From JALHUB01 sp963719465 (GTDB taxonomy: Bacteria > Chloroflexota > Dehalococcoidia > DSTF01 > JALHUB01): a stretch of DNA of 64,000 bases. The stretch is from positions 2,250,716-2,314,715 of the forward strand of contig OY970386.1 of the NCBI GenBank assembly GCA_963719465.1, read 5' to 3'. The notes beneath the pieces were generated by a model that ran no database searches, had not been told where the DNA came from, and saw only the letters and a list, made by a program, of their open reading frames with translations. How positions within the stretch are numbered: position 1 is the first letter of the stretch; each line of letters starts with the position of its first letter. A program made the position numbers and the translations under genes. Shown piece by piece: positions 35,574 to 44,533 of the stretch.

Positions 35574-35834
35574 GTGGCGACAGTCTTCGAGCGAGTACGC
35601 AAGATCGTCGTAGACCAGCTGGGAGTCGAGGAAGAGCAGGTGGTACCGAGCGCGTCGTTTGTCGACGACCTCAACGCTGATTCACTCGACCTGGTCGAGC
35701 TGATCATGTCGATGGAGGAGGAGTTCAGCAAGGACGGCAAGGCGCTGGAGATCTCCGACGAGGATGCGGAGAAGATAGTCACCGTCCAGGACGCGATCGA
35801 CTACTTGAAGGACCTCGGCATAGAGGATAAGTAG
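35574..35834 (+). CDS. acpP: Acyl carrier protein
   Basis: 86 residues, acidic. The phosphopantetheine serine is in DDLNADSLDLVELIM. GTG 35574 has AAGGAG upstream. The product has a slightly extended loop (EEFSKDGKALEISDEDAEKI) compared with E. coli ACP. It is the last gene before a 116-base gap leading to tat genes. Confidence 0.95.
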   Translation: MATVFERVRKIVVDQLGVEEEQVVPSASFVDDLNADSLDLVELIMSMEEEFSKDGKALEISDEDAEKIVTVQDAIDYLKDLGIEDK

Positions 35835-35950
35835 GCTGCCTCGGCCACGCCGCCCCCGGCCAACCCCCTCGCTGGTGGTGTGGTATGTTTTCCCTTCGAA
35901 GAGCATAATTGGTATAGCAATTTCTGCTTCGCTCGATTGATCTCGCGATT

Positions 35951-36382
35951 ATGGAGTTTTTCGGAGTAGGTCTGCCGGAGCTCGCGCTCATCCTCGTCCT
36001 CACGCTCATAGTCGTGGGGCCGCAGCGCTTGCCCGAAGTGGCGGCGCAGCTGGGGAAGGCGATCCGCGATCTGCGACGCTACGCATCCGGCGTCAACAAG
36101 GACCTGCTGGAGGCGGTGTCGGAGCTGGAGCGCGAGTACCGAGAGCTCAAGGGCGAGTTGCGCTCGATCAGCGACGAGATGCTGCAGAAGGCCGAGTCGT
36201 TCGGGCGCGAGCTGACCGACGTTTCCGATGAGATCTCCAAGAAGCTCAGGATCGAGGAGCCTCCGGCTGAAGCGGCCAGGGAAGTGAAGCCGGGCGGAAA
36301 CGGCGCAGGCGGCGACGGCGCGTCGACGGGTGATGCCGGCGCGGTTTCGGCGGGCGGCCACGCCGTCGGAGAGGACGATTAG
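35951..36382 (+). CDS. Sec-independent translocase TatA/TatB-like protein
   Basis: 143 residues. One N-terminal membrane helix (GLPELALILVLTLIVVGPQ) is followed by the RLPEVAAQLGKAIRDLRRY amphipathic helix, a coiled-coil region and a low-complexity Gly/Ala tail. The glutamate in the helix and the long tail lean toward TatB, but TatA and TatB cannot be firmly separated by sequence. It is followed two bases later by tatC. Confidence 0.88.
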   Translation: MEFFGVGLPELALILVLTLIVVGPQRLPEVAAQLGKAIRDLRRYASGVNKDLLEAVSELEREYRELKGELRSISDEMLQKAESFGRELTDVSDEISKKLRIEEPPAEAAREVKPGGNGAGGDGASTGDAGAVSAGGHAVGEDD

Positions 36383-36384
36383 CC

Positions 36385-37149
36385 TTGGCGACAGCCGAAG
36401 CGAATGCGAACGCCGGCAAAGCGGCCAAAGAGCTGACCATTCTGGAGCACCTCCAGGAGTTGCGGCGACGGCTGATCGTCTGCGCTATCACAATCGTTGT
36501 CGCGTTCTGCGCGTCGCTGTTCCTGACCAAGTGGTTCCTGGAGTGGATAACGGCGCCGGCGAAGAACAGCCGGCAGGACGTTTCCATCGTCTTCACTGAT
36601 GTGCTCGGGTACTGGGGCGCCTATTTCCGCGTGGCGCTGCTGGCGGCGATTGCGCTGGCGATGCCGGTGCTGGTCTACGAGACGCTGGCCTTCGTGGGGC
36701 CGGCGCTGACGAAGCGGGAGAAGCGCTGGGTATTCCCGATCGCCATTGGCGCGACGGTGTTGTTTGTGATCGGCGTCGCCTTCGCCTACTACTTCGAATT
36801 GCCGCCGGCGCTGCGGTTCCTGCTGCACGCCAGCAACGACATCAAGCCGATGATCAACGTCAGCGGCTACGTCGACTTTGTGACGCGCCTCATGCTGGTG
36901 ACGGGCCTCGTCTTCGAGCTGCCGCTGGTCGTGATGGGACTGGCGAAGCTGCGGGTCGTATCGTCGCGGAAGCTGCTGGGCTGGTGGCGGTACGCGATCG
37001 TGCTGGCGTTCATCGTTTCGGCCGTTGTCACGCCGTCGATCGACCCGATAACGCAGACGGTAGTAGCGGTCCCGATGGTTCTCCTCTATTTCACGGGCAT
37101 CATACTGGCGAAGCTCGTCGAGCGTCCGCAGGCGGTGGTGAACAGCTAA
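36385..37149 (+). CDS. tatC: Twin-arginine translocase subunit TatC
   Basis: 254 residues from TTG 36385. Six membrane helices; conserved LEHLQELRRRLIVCAIT near the N-terminus, the PVLVYETLAFVGPALTKREK loop, FELPLVVMGLAKLRVVSS and VTPSIDPITQTVVAVPM. It recognises twin-arginine signal peptides together with TatB. Confidence 0.95.
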   Translation: MATAEANANAGKAAKELTILEHLQELRRRLIVCAITIVVAFCASLFLTKWFLEWITAPAKNSRQDVSIVFTDVLGYWGAYFRVALLAAIALAMPVLVYETLAFVGPALTKREKRWVFPIAIGATVLFVIGVAFAYYFELPPALRFLLHASNDIKPMINVSGYVDFVTRLMLVTGLVFELPLVVMGLAKLRVVSSRKLLGWWRYAIVLAFIVSAVVTPSIDPITQTVVAVPMVLLYFTGIILAKLVERPQAVVNS

Positions 37150-37178
37150 TCCGCCTCATCTCCTTCTCATCTTCTTCA

Positions 37179-37207
37179 TTGACTTTGCGCTTTGGTCATG
37201 CTATTAT
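37179..37207 (+). promoter_or_regulatory. Candidate promoter upstream of the uracil-DNA glycosylase gene
   Basis: TTGACT (37179-37184), a 17-base spacer and TATTAT (37202-37207). The transcript would have an untranslated leader of about 135 bases (to 37348). Confidence 0.5.
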
Positions 37208-37347
37208 CCGCCCGTGGCGAGGTGACGCGCTGAGGTCGCGGTGCGAGAAGGGACGATGTTAGGGAAGCGACCTCCGGCTCTCGGGAAGGCAGCGCCTTGC
37301 GAGGGCCTTAGGGCTTATCTCGCCTTCCGCATTCCCAGGGAGCGGCG

Positions 37348-37965
37348 ATGATTGAGACCGACAGGAAGTTGGCGCTGGCGGAGCTGAACGCCGAGATCGC
37401 GCAGTGCCACGAGTGTGAGCTGGCGATGACGCGCAGTCGCACGGTGCCGGGTGAAGGGCGACCGGACGCCGACATCGTGTTCATCGGCGAGGCGCCGGGC
37501 TACTACGAGGACCAGCAGGGGCGCCCGTTCGTCGGGCCGGCCGGGCAGTTCCTGGAGCAGCTCTTGGGGCTGATCGGCTTGCGGCGCAGCGACGTGTTCA
37601 TAGCCAACGTTATCAAGTGCAGGCCGCCGCAGAACCAGGACCCGCTGCCGCATCAGATAGCGGCGTGCGAGGCATGGCTGCGGCGTCAGATCGCGGCCAT
37701 CGAGCCGAAGCTGGTGATTACGCTGGGCCGCTACTCGATGGCGAAGTTCTTCCCAGGGCAGTCGATAAGCCGCATTCACGGGCAGGCGCGGCGCGTCGGC
37801 GAGCGGCTTGTCGTGCCGATGTACCATCCGGCGGCGGCGCTGCACCAGGGGAGTCTGCGAAAGACGATTGAGGAGGATTTCCGGAAGCTGCCGCCGGTGC
37901 TCAAGTCGGCGCTGGCGGAGGAGAAGGCAGCGGAGCCGGAAGCGCAGCAGATGAAGCTGTTCTGA
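37348..37965 (+). CDS. Type-4 uracil-DNA glycosylase
   Basis: 205 residues. It removes uracil from DNA and has a 4Fe-4S cluster. Cluster cysteines are in CHECELAMTRSRTVPGEG and NVIKCRPPQNQDPLP; the catalytic motifs are FIGEAPGYYEDQQGRPFVG and VPMYHPAAALHQ. ATG 37348 is preceded by CAGGGAGCGG. A palindromic repeat follows the stop. Confidence 0.93.
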   Translation: MIETDRKLALAELNAEIAQCHECELAMTRSRTVPGEGRPDADIVFIGEAPGYYEDQQGRPFVGPAGQFLEQLLGLIGLRRSDVFIANVIKCRPPQNQDPLPHQIAACEAWLRRQIAAIEPKLVITLGRYSMAKFFPGQSISRIHGQARRVGERLVVPMYHPAAALHQGSLRKTIEEDFRKLPPVLKSALAEEKAAEPEAQQMKLF

Positions 37966-37969
37966 CGAC

Positions 37970-37996
37970 GCCGAGACTGGAAAGTCTCGGCTACGG
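37970..37996. repeat. Palindromic repeat downstream of the glycosylase gene
   Basis: GCCGAGACT and AGTCTCGGC arms around GGAA, followed by CTACGG. Nearly the same as 4881-4902. Confidence 0.8.
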
Positions 37997-38068
37997 TTTG
38001 CACCGGAGGTCGCAAGAACAACGATAGGAAGATGGAGGTCGCTTGAAGCGGCCGTCAAGGACGACAAG

Positions 38069-40495
38069 TTGGCGAAGGTAACGACGAGAGCACGGCCGGG
38101 CGGCGGTAAGCCGTCCAGCTTCCCGATGAGGCGGACGACGGGGAAGCCGATCCCGCGCCATCGCACGGGAAGAGGGCGTCGCGGCTCGACGTTCCTGTCG
38201 ACGCTGCCGCCGGTGCTCTTCCGCTGGGAGGCGCTGGGGGTGGCGCTGGTCGTCGCCGCTATCGGCGCGATCCTCTGGCTCGTGCCGGTGACCACGAGCC
38301 TGAAGGATGCCCGCGACTCGCTGGTCGAGGCGCTGGGCGCGGGCGTGTTCCTGCTAATCATCCTCGTCGCCGTGGTCGGCTGGCTGATGATCCGGCGGAC
38401 GCTCTTCGTCAGTTTTTATGGCTACTGGCGTAGCTGGCTTGTCTCCCTACTTGTCGCGGGGTTCGGCCTGGGACTGCTGGCGCTCTTCCGGCCGGAGACG
38501 AAGCTGGGCGGCACGGCGCTCTCCGACGTGACTGCGGGCGGCAACTGGGGGCATGCGCTGGTCGGAAGCCCGTTCGGCGTCCTCGCCTGGCTGGCGCTGG
38601 CGGTAGCGGCAGCGGTCGCCGTCTGGCCGAGCACGTCGTGGCGGCTGGCGCGACGAAGCCCGCGGCTGGCGGTCGGACTCTGGCGCTTGCGGATGCCCCA
38701 GCGCACGTATCGCCTGGCGCGGCGGGCGGGTGACGCCATATTCCCCACAACTGTCGAGCCCGAGCCAGCGGAGCCTCTTTTTACGGATACGCTGAACTGG
38801 GCGCGGGACAGCGCGTCGCCGACGGCCGGAGCGAGCGCGTCGGGGGCGACAGCGACTGCACCAGAGAAGCCGACGGTGCCGACAGGGCCGGTAGGCGAGC
38901 CGTGGCAGACGACGTTACCTTTAGAGGGGGACGATGTCGCGGCGCCGGTCACGCCCAACGGCGGCAAGGGTCGCTGGGACATGCCACCGCTCGATACGCT
39001 GCTGCCGGCGGGGACGGACGGAGGTGAACGGCCGGACAATGCGGCGCGCTCACGCCTCATCGTCGACACGCTGGCGAGCTTCGGCGTAGATGCGGAGGTG
39101 GCGCAGATCAACGAAGGGCCGACGGTGACGCAGTTCGGGGTCGAGCCCGGCTGGGAAATCAAGACGCGCACGATTCAGGAGCGCGACAGCGCCGGCCGGC
39201 CGGTAATCGACCGAAACGGCCATCCGAAGATGCGAACGGAGGAGGTCTCGCGGACGCGGGTGCGGGTGAGCCAGATCACGTCGCTGGCGAACAACCTGGC
39301 GCTGGCGCTGGCGACGCCGTCGCTGCGGATCGAGGCGCCGGTGCCGGGGAAGCCGGTCGTAGGGATTGAGGTGCCGAACGTCACGACGTCGCTGGTGACG
39401 CTGCGGAGCGTCGTCGAGAGCCCGGCGTTCCAGCGGCTGGCGGGACGCACGAAGCTGGCGCTGGCGCTTGGGAAGAGCGTGTCGGGCGAGGCGGTGGTGG
39501 CGGATCTCGCGAAGATGCCTCACCTGCTCATCGCCGGCCAGACGGGCAGCGGCAAAAGCGTGTGCATCAACTCCATCATTACGTGCCTGCTGATGCAGTC
39601 GTCGCCGGACGACGTGCGACTCATCATGATCGACCCCAAGCGCGTGGAGCTGGCGGCGTTCGCGCCGATACCGCACCTGGCGTTCTCGTCGATCGTGATC
39701 AACGTCGACAAGGTCGTCGGTACGCTGCAGGCGGTGATCCACGAGATGGAGAGCCGCTACCGGCGGTTCGCGTCGCTGGCGGTGCGGAACATCGAGGCGT
39801 TCAACCGGCATCCGAAGGCGCACCTGCGGCTGCCGTACTGGGTCGTTATCATCGACGAGCTGGCGGACTTGATGATGGCGGCGCCGTACGAAGTGGAGCG
39901 GCAGGTCTGTAGATTGGCGCAACTGGCGCGGGCGACGGGCATTCACCTGATCATCGCGACGCAACGGCCATCGGTAGACGTGGTGACGGGGCTGATCAAG
40001 GCGAACTTCCCGACGCGCATCGCGTTCGCGGTGTCGTCGCAGGTGGACTCGCGGACGATCCTGGACGGCGGCGGCGCGGAGAAGCTGCTGGGTCGCGGCG
40101 ACATGCTGTACCAGCCGACGGACGCGGCCAAGCCGAAGCGGCTGCAGGGCGTTTACGTCTCGGACCAGGAGATCGAGCGGCTGGTGGCGTTCTGGACGCA
40201 GGAGCGGTTCCGCGAGGTGCAGCGGCAGGTGTACGACGACCTGCTGAACCAGGCGCGACCGGAGGTGGACGAGCTGTTCGGGGCGGACGACCCGCTGTAC
40301 GAGCGGGCACGGTCGCTGGCGATGGAGCACACGCGGATGTCAACGTCTATGCTACAGCGGCGGCTGCGGATCGGCTATCCGCGGGCGGCGCGGCTGATGG
40401 ACATGCTGGAGGAGAAGGGCGTCGTCGCGGAGTCGGAGGGCGGGAGCTCGCGGCGGGTGCTGGTGCGCGAGGAGGAGGACGAGGCAGACGACTGA
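38069..40495 (+). CDS. ftsK: DNA translocase FtsK
   Basis: 808 residues from TTG 38069. Four membrane helices in the first 200 residues, a Pro/Ala/Thr-rich linker, then the FtsK motor: GPTVTQFGVEPGWEIKTRTI, the P-loop LIAGQTGSGKSVCINS (about residue 490), Walker B VVIIDELADLMM, and ATQRPSVDVVTG. A C-terminal winged-helix gamma domain (MLQRRLRIGYPRAARLMDML) would read KOPS-like sequences. It moves DNA during septum closure and chromosome dimer resolution. Confidence 0.95.
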   Translation: MAKVTTRARPGGGKPSSFPMRRTTGKPIPRHRTGRGRRGSTFLSTLPPVLFRWEALGVALVVAAIGAILWLVPVTTSLKDARDSLVEALGAGVFLLIILVAVVGWLMIRRTLFVSFYGYWRSWLVSLLVAGFGLGLLALFRPETKLGGTALSDVTAGGNWGHALVGSPFGVLAWLALAVAAAVAVWPSTSWRLARRSPRLAVGLWRLRMPQRTYRLARRAGDAIFPTTVEPEPAEPLFTDTLNWARDSASPTAGASASGATATAPEKPTVPTGPVGEPWQTTLPLEGDDVAAPVTPNGGKGRWDMPPLDTLLPAGTDGGERPDNAARSRLIVDTLASFGVDAEVAQINEGPTVTQFGVEPGWEIKTRTIQERDSAGRPVIDRNGHPKMRTEEVSRTRVRVSQITSLANNLALALATPSLRIEAPVPGKPVVGIEVPNVTTSLVTLRSVVESPAFQRLAGRTKLALALGKSVSGEAVVADLAKMPHLLIAGQTGSGKSVCINSIITCLLMQSSPDDVRLIMIDPKRVELAAFAPIPHLAFSSIVINVDKVVGTLQAVIHEMESRYRRFASLAVRNIEAFNRHPKAHLRLPYWVVIIDELADLMMAAPYEVERQVCRLAQLARATGIHLIIATQRPSVDVVTGLIKANFPTRIAFAVSSQVDSRTILDGGGAEKLLGRGDMLYQPTDAAKPKRLQGVYVSDQEIERLVAFWTQERFREVQRQVYDDLLNQARPEVDELFGADDPLYERARSLAMEHTRMSTSMLQRRLRIGYPRAARLMDMLEEKGVVAESEGGSSRRVLVREEEDEADD

Positions 40496-40513
40496 TTGTC
40501 TATTGTTTGCGAA

Positions 40514-40547
40514 AAACGCGCGCTTTCCGAATCTGGTTGGCGCGTTT
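40514..40547 (+). terminator. Hairpin after ftsK
   Basis: Eight-base arms AAACGCGC (40514-40521) and GCGCGTTT (40540-40547) about 20 bases after the ftsK stop; the 3' arm ends in TTT. Confidence 0.5.
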
Positions 40548-40602
40548 CGTTAGCCGCACGTCGCTCTACTTGTCTACTTATTTCCTCATACTGAATTGCC
40601 CC

Positions 40603-40630
40603 TTGACAAACTGATGTCTGAGTGTATACT
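40603..40630 (+). promoter_or_regulatory. Strong sigma70-type promoter of secreted gene pair 1
   Basis: Perfect TTGACA (40603-40608), a 16-base spacer and TATACT (40625-40630). The same layout is seen before the genes at 58380 and 61440. Confidence 0.75.
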
Positions 40631-40675
40631 CGAATCGCTTCGGAAGGCTGGTGGCACGGTAGCTTCGGGAGGTGC

Positions 40676-41416
40676 ATGATGCGCGCAATTCTCAGGCCGA
40701 AAGTCCTTTCCGTTCTTCTGACTGCCGCCCTCGCCGTCTGCGTCGGCGTTGGTATCGCCTGGTTACTAGCGAGGCCTAGTGGCAGCGCCACATCTCAAAG
40801 TGGCGGGCCCAATGTGCCTGACTTCACAAACGTTCCGGCCACGCCGCCATTTGCGATTCCGACGGCTTTGGCCACTCCGTTGACCGACCAGCAGCGGAGC
40901 TTGGAGCCGCCACCGGGAGACCTGCCCACGCCGAGCTCATCCGCCCGAAACGCGGCAATTCCGAACACTCAGAACGTGCCGGATGGTTGGAAAGTCTATG
41001 ACAATCCAAGGTTCCAGTACACCTTCGCCCTCCCTCCTGACTGGCAGACTGATATGAAACCCGAGGGAGGGTATTTCACAGTCAGTAACCCGGCGGCCGT
41101 TGCGTCCGACACGACAGGGACAATCGTTCCAGGCGTCATAGGCGGGGTCTTTGTCGGAGAACTACGCGTCGCGGCCGACGCGTCAGCGCTCGACCGTCTC
41201 ACCCAGCCAAACACCTCGTTTGGCGCGTATCCGGGCACGATATGGGAAGGTGTGAGCGAAGCTGATCAGGAATACGGTGGCGCAAACACGGTACACTTCG
41301 CGTTCGCCAGAGGCGATCTTGTGTTCGATGGAAGGCTGAACTTCCGCGTAGAAGGCTATTCAGCCCAAAGCGTCCAGGTAGCATACCAAATCTTCCACAC
41401 CATCACTCCGTATTGA
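40676..41416 (+). CDS. Secreted protein, pair 1 small member (GWKVYDNP family)
   Basis: 246 residues from ATG 40676 with GGGAGGTG five bases upstream. An N-terminal signal/anchor helix (KVLSVLLTAALAVCVGVGIA, then WLLARPSGSA) is followed by a Pro/Thr-rich linker (TPLTDQQRSLEPPPGDLPTP) and a domain starting GWKVYDNPRFQYTFALPPDW that ends FHTITPY. This domain resembles PsbP-like or user-lipoprotein folds; no activity is known. Paralogs are at 60370 and 61440. It is followed 12 bases later by an M23-type gene, as is each paralog. Confidence 0.75.
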   Translation: MMRAILRPKVLSVLLTAALAVCVGVGIAWLLARPSGSATSQSGGPNVPDFTNVPATPPFAIPTALATPLTDQQRSLEPPPGDLPTPSSSARNAAIPNTQNVPDGWKVYDNPRFQYTFALPPDWQTDMKPEGGYFTVSNPAAVASDTTGTIVPGVIGGVFVGELRVAADASALDRLTQPNTSFGAYPGTIWEGVSEADQEYGGANTVHFAFARGDLVFDGRLNFRVEGYSAQSVQVAYQIFHTITPY

Positions 41417-41428
41417 CGGAGGAGACCG

Positions 41429-42688
41429 ATGTTGCGACGGATCGCGTTGTTCATCGGACTGGCTGCTATGTCAGCGGCAATTGCCTTCCCATTTCTTTCT
41501 CCTTCTTCGCCAGTGTCATCGTATGCTCTGAATGGCGGTGAGTTCTGGAGATTGCCGTGGAGAGCCGACACCAGTCTTCAGGTTTCAGGGAACGGCTATA
41601 ACGAGGATACGCATACTGGCATAAACGCCCACGCCCTCGACTTTGGAGTGTCGGGAGTCGGAATCGAAGGTGACGCGATCGTGGCGATTCAAGAGGGAAT
41701 CGTGACTGCACAAGTGCACGACGTGTCCCAATGCGGTCCTCAGTATCTGGCGGGAAATTACATCGAGATCGAAGATGACGGCGGATTCGTCTCGCATTAC
41801 GCGCATCTCAGCGTGGTTGGAAGGAACGTCAGCGACTACATAGAGCCCGGCTGGATTATCGGGCAAGCCGGGCACACTGGCTATGTCGATCCGTGTGATT
41901 CAACTGGTGCCCATCTTCATTTCAGGGTCACCGGTTGCCCCACCTTAAGCGACAATTGTATCCCCGAACCCATGTCAGACCAATGCGGTCCATGGCCTAA
42001 CATTTCATGTGCATATCAAGGCGTGGAGTATGCATTTAGCGACGACCCCTCGGCCCTCGATCCCTCGTGGAAGAGCAACTGGCACGTTTCCGACAATGCC
42101 GGGGTGGGCTACGACTCGAACGGCTTTGGAGATGGAGATATCCAGGAGCGCTATCGTTGGCTAGGGCTCGCCTACAGCGGTTACTATGTCGTGGGCAAGC
42201 CGATCAGCTTCTTTGGGCTGTCTCCCTACGTCTTTCGCAACACCCTTGGCGCCTATAGCGGTGCGATGCAGATGTTCGGGAGCCCCAACGATCAGTTCGG
42301 CGTCAGCATTATCGCCCATGGAGACGGGGTACAGCCCGCGTCGTCAGATGACCCGAATTCCGCCGCCTTTTGGATATATGGTGATTTCTGGTCCGCGTAC
42401 GTCCACAACCACGAGGGGACGAGCACACCGTACATGTATTACATCGGTTATCCGACGAGCTCTGAGGCTACGCGGAAGGACTACCGACGGGAAGAGCCCG
42501 GTAAGCTCAATCTGCCCGTCTGTGTGAACCGTGACTTTCAGGTGCAAACGGCGGGCCAGATCTGCAAACGCTTCCTGCTCGATGACCGGATCCTCGTCGT
42601 CTTTCCAGATGAGGGCTTGCTTGCCATGGCCCCATACTGCGACGCGTACAAGCCCGTCATCGACGGCGGCGTTTATGTCCGCCAGTGA
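41429..42688 (+). pseudogene. M23/LGFP-type secreted protein, pair 1, 5' part cut by the mobile element
   Basis: The first 346 or so codons (to 42468) are host sequence: signal peptide, M23-like region with NAHALDFGVSGVGIEGD, GNYIEIEDDGGFVSHYAHLS and the zinc motif GAHLHFRVTGCP, then the start of an LGFP-like repeat (YIGYPTSSEA). After the att core the frame runs into the element for 73 residues and stops at 42688. The missing 3' part is at 56934-57453. In this state the protein would keep its enzyme-like domain but lose the LGFP end, the Thr/Pro linker and the membrane anchor. The full-length paralog is at 62190. Confidence 0.85.
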
Positions 42689-44128
42689 TTCTTCGACGCG
42701 CTGTAGCTCACGCTGGGCGCTGGCAGCCTCATCGCGGCGGTGATCGATGCGCCGACGCTCGGCTTCCAGTATGAGAATCTCATCGTCGTAGCGAGCCCGC
42801 GACAAGCGATCCATCGAGACGGCAACGGAGAGGTCGTCGATGGCTTTCTGGATCCGCTTCAAGTCGCCTGCTGCCGGGGCCAACTGCCCGGCTAAGATCG
42901 CCTTGCGGGCTTCCAGCGACGCTATGTAATCGCCGACGGCTTGACGTTGAGCGTCTTTGTCTTTCAGTAGATCACGGACAGCCACCAGGACGCTATGCTC
43001 GATCTCATTGGCTGGCAGTGGCGGGCAGGTACAAACAAGCTCTTTGCCGCGGCGCTGGCGCGCGTTGCGGGCCGGGCAACGATAGACGCGTCTCCCGGTG
43101 CGGCCGTCCGCGCGGGCGGAATATCTGTAGTTACATGCCTCTGAATGAATCAGCCCGGCCAGCGGCCAGCCCAAGCGTTTGGAATTGCCATTACGTCTAT
43201 TCGTTGCCAGCCGCTCCTGTATGGCGTCAAAGTGTTCGGGCGTGATGAGCGCCAGCAGCTTGCCATCCTTGTCTCGAAGCTCAACCTCAACAGGGTCTTG
43301 CTTCTCAGTCTTCAGGTGGCCGCGCGACCTTCCGCCAAACTGGTAGAGTCCTTTAAGGCAGGTGTTCTTTAAGATCGACAGCACGCTTGCCCCATCCCAT
43401 GTTTCTCGATTTCGAACACGATTGCGCCACTGGGCAGATCGCATCGATGGGGCGGGAACTCGGTCTTTTGACAATACGTCAGCGATCCGCTCGCTGCCTT
43501 GCCCGGATTCAAATAGGTTGATAATTCGGAGTACTACAGCCGATTCGTTCGGTCTTAACTCGAAATACCCTTTTGTTTTGAGGCCAGAATCCGGGTCTTT
43601 GACTTTTGGCACCCATTTGATCCACAGCGGAAGCGCGCCGCCGCTGAACTCGCCTTGCTCCGCGTGCTTGACCCGGCCATCGCGCATCCGCCGGGTGATA
43701 TCCTCATAGTCGGCGCTCCCTTGTACGCCGGTCATCGCGGCGATCACGGGGGCGAATCGGCCATTAAGCGGCGGCTCATCCTGGCAGAACCTGATCCCGT
43801 CGCCATGCTTCCTTGACTGAAGCAACCAGTACGGAAAATCGCCGCCCTCAAGTCCGGCACAGAACCGGTCACAGTAGGCGAATACAATTGCTTGGATCTC
43901 GCCGCGCTCAAGCCGATCCCAAGCTGACCAGAAAATCGGGCGCGTCTCCGGGTGGTTCGGTTGTAGCTCATCGCGCCGGCTGACTACCTCATCGAGCACG
44001 TCAAGGCATTCATAGCCATTCGCCGCGCACCACGTCAAAATCTTGTCGCGCTGTGAAGCCGGGCTCGTGCGATCATCCGCCGCCTGTTCGTCGGTACTGA
44101 CTCGCGTGATGCCAAGCGCTGTCTTCAT
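42344..44128 (-). CDS. Large serine integrase of the element
   Basis: 594 residues as integrated, from ATG 44128 with AGGAGAG upstream. The resolvase domain has ALGITRVSTDEQAADDRTSP with the nucleophile serine in RVST. DRFCAG stands where DRLSR is usual, so the second arginine is atypical. A recombinase domain (LKNTCLKGLYQFGGRSRG), a zinc-ribbon region and a coiled coil follow. The last 40 or so residues are read from host DNA beyond attL. In the circular form the frame crosses attP instead and ends after 25 other residues (starting KAAQIRHP, ending KEATA) at 56851. Confidence 0.9.
   Translation of the reverse strand: MKTALGITRVSTDEQAADDRTSPASQRDKILTWCAANGYECLDVLDEVVSRRDELQPNHPETRPIFWSAWDRLERGEIQAIVFAYCDRFCAGLEGGDFPYWLLQSRKHGDGIRFCQDEPPLNGRFAPVIAAMTGVQGSADYEDITRRMRDGRVKHAEQGEFSGGALPLWIKWVPKVKDPDSGLKTKGYFELRPNESAVVLRIINLFESGQGSERIADVLSKDRVPAPSMRSAQWRNRVRNRETWDGASVLSILKNTCLKGLYQFGGRSRGHLKTEKQDPVEVELRDKDGKLLALITPEHFDAIQERLATNRRNGNSKRLGWPLAGLIHSEACNYRYSARADGRTGRRVYRCPARNARQRRGKELVCTCPPLPANEIEHSVLVAVRDLLKDKDAQRQAVGDYIASLEARKAILAGQLAPAAGDLKRIQKAIDDLSVAVSMDRLSRARYDDEILILEAERRRIDHRRDEAASAQRELQRVEESLADINAAVDDGLVRVAVWGHGKQALIWKDDEDPVIEQEAFADLARRLHLKVTVHTDGQIELTGLFPSVVLPRSLRARRITDVIHVRCARPLVVVDVRGPEITIYPKGGGIRVI
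42463..42468. other. attL core
   Basis: TGAGGC; host sequence to the left (AGCTC), element to the right (TACGCGG). TG is the likely crossover dinucleotide because it centres the attP dyad. Confidence 0.75.
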
Positions 44129-44293
44129 ATCTCTCCTGCCTTCAGTATCGGCAGATCCGCGCTGTTCTCAAGGCTTCACTAGGTAGAAACGGGGAAGGCA
44201 AGGAATCGTTACAAAAGATGGTACAAGCCGGGGAAGGAACGCGCAACGGGCACAGAGACCCCGTGTAAGGCTCTCAGAGCCGATTCTGACGGT

Positions 44294-44533
44294 TTAATTG
44301 AGGAAAGGGTGTGGAGGAGAGTCAGCTGCCTTTTGATCTGCGCGACAGCAGCGACAAGTGGGGCTATAACCCCACGCATCACTAGAGTCGGGGTCAAAGT
44401 GACTCGAATCGAGCGGCTGCCAGATGTCCGGGCCAATGCCCTGCCCGCAACGGTGACAAAGGCGCATCATGTGGCCGTTGAAGCGTCGGGTGTTGTAGGA
44501 CAGATATTGCGTCTTGTGGCGGTACAAGGTCAC
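44294..44533 (-). CDS. Small zinc-ribbon protein of the element
   Basis: 79 residues from GTG 44533, which overlaps the stop of the MuF-like gene (GTGA). It has CHRCGQGIG and TCRCCRADQK, a likely zinc ribbon, with WQPLDSSHFDPDSS between. No known family is recognised. The region 44129-44293 up to the integrase start has no gene I can support. Confidence 0.55.
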   Translation of the reverse strand: MTLYRHKTQYLSYNTRRFNGHMMRLCHRCGQGIGPDIWQPLDSSHFDPDSSDAWGYSPTCRCCRADQKAADSPPHPFLN

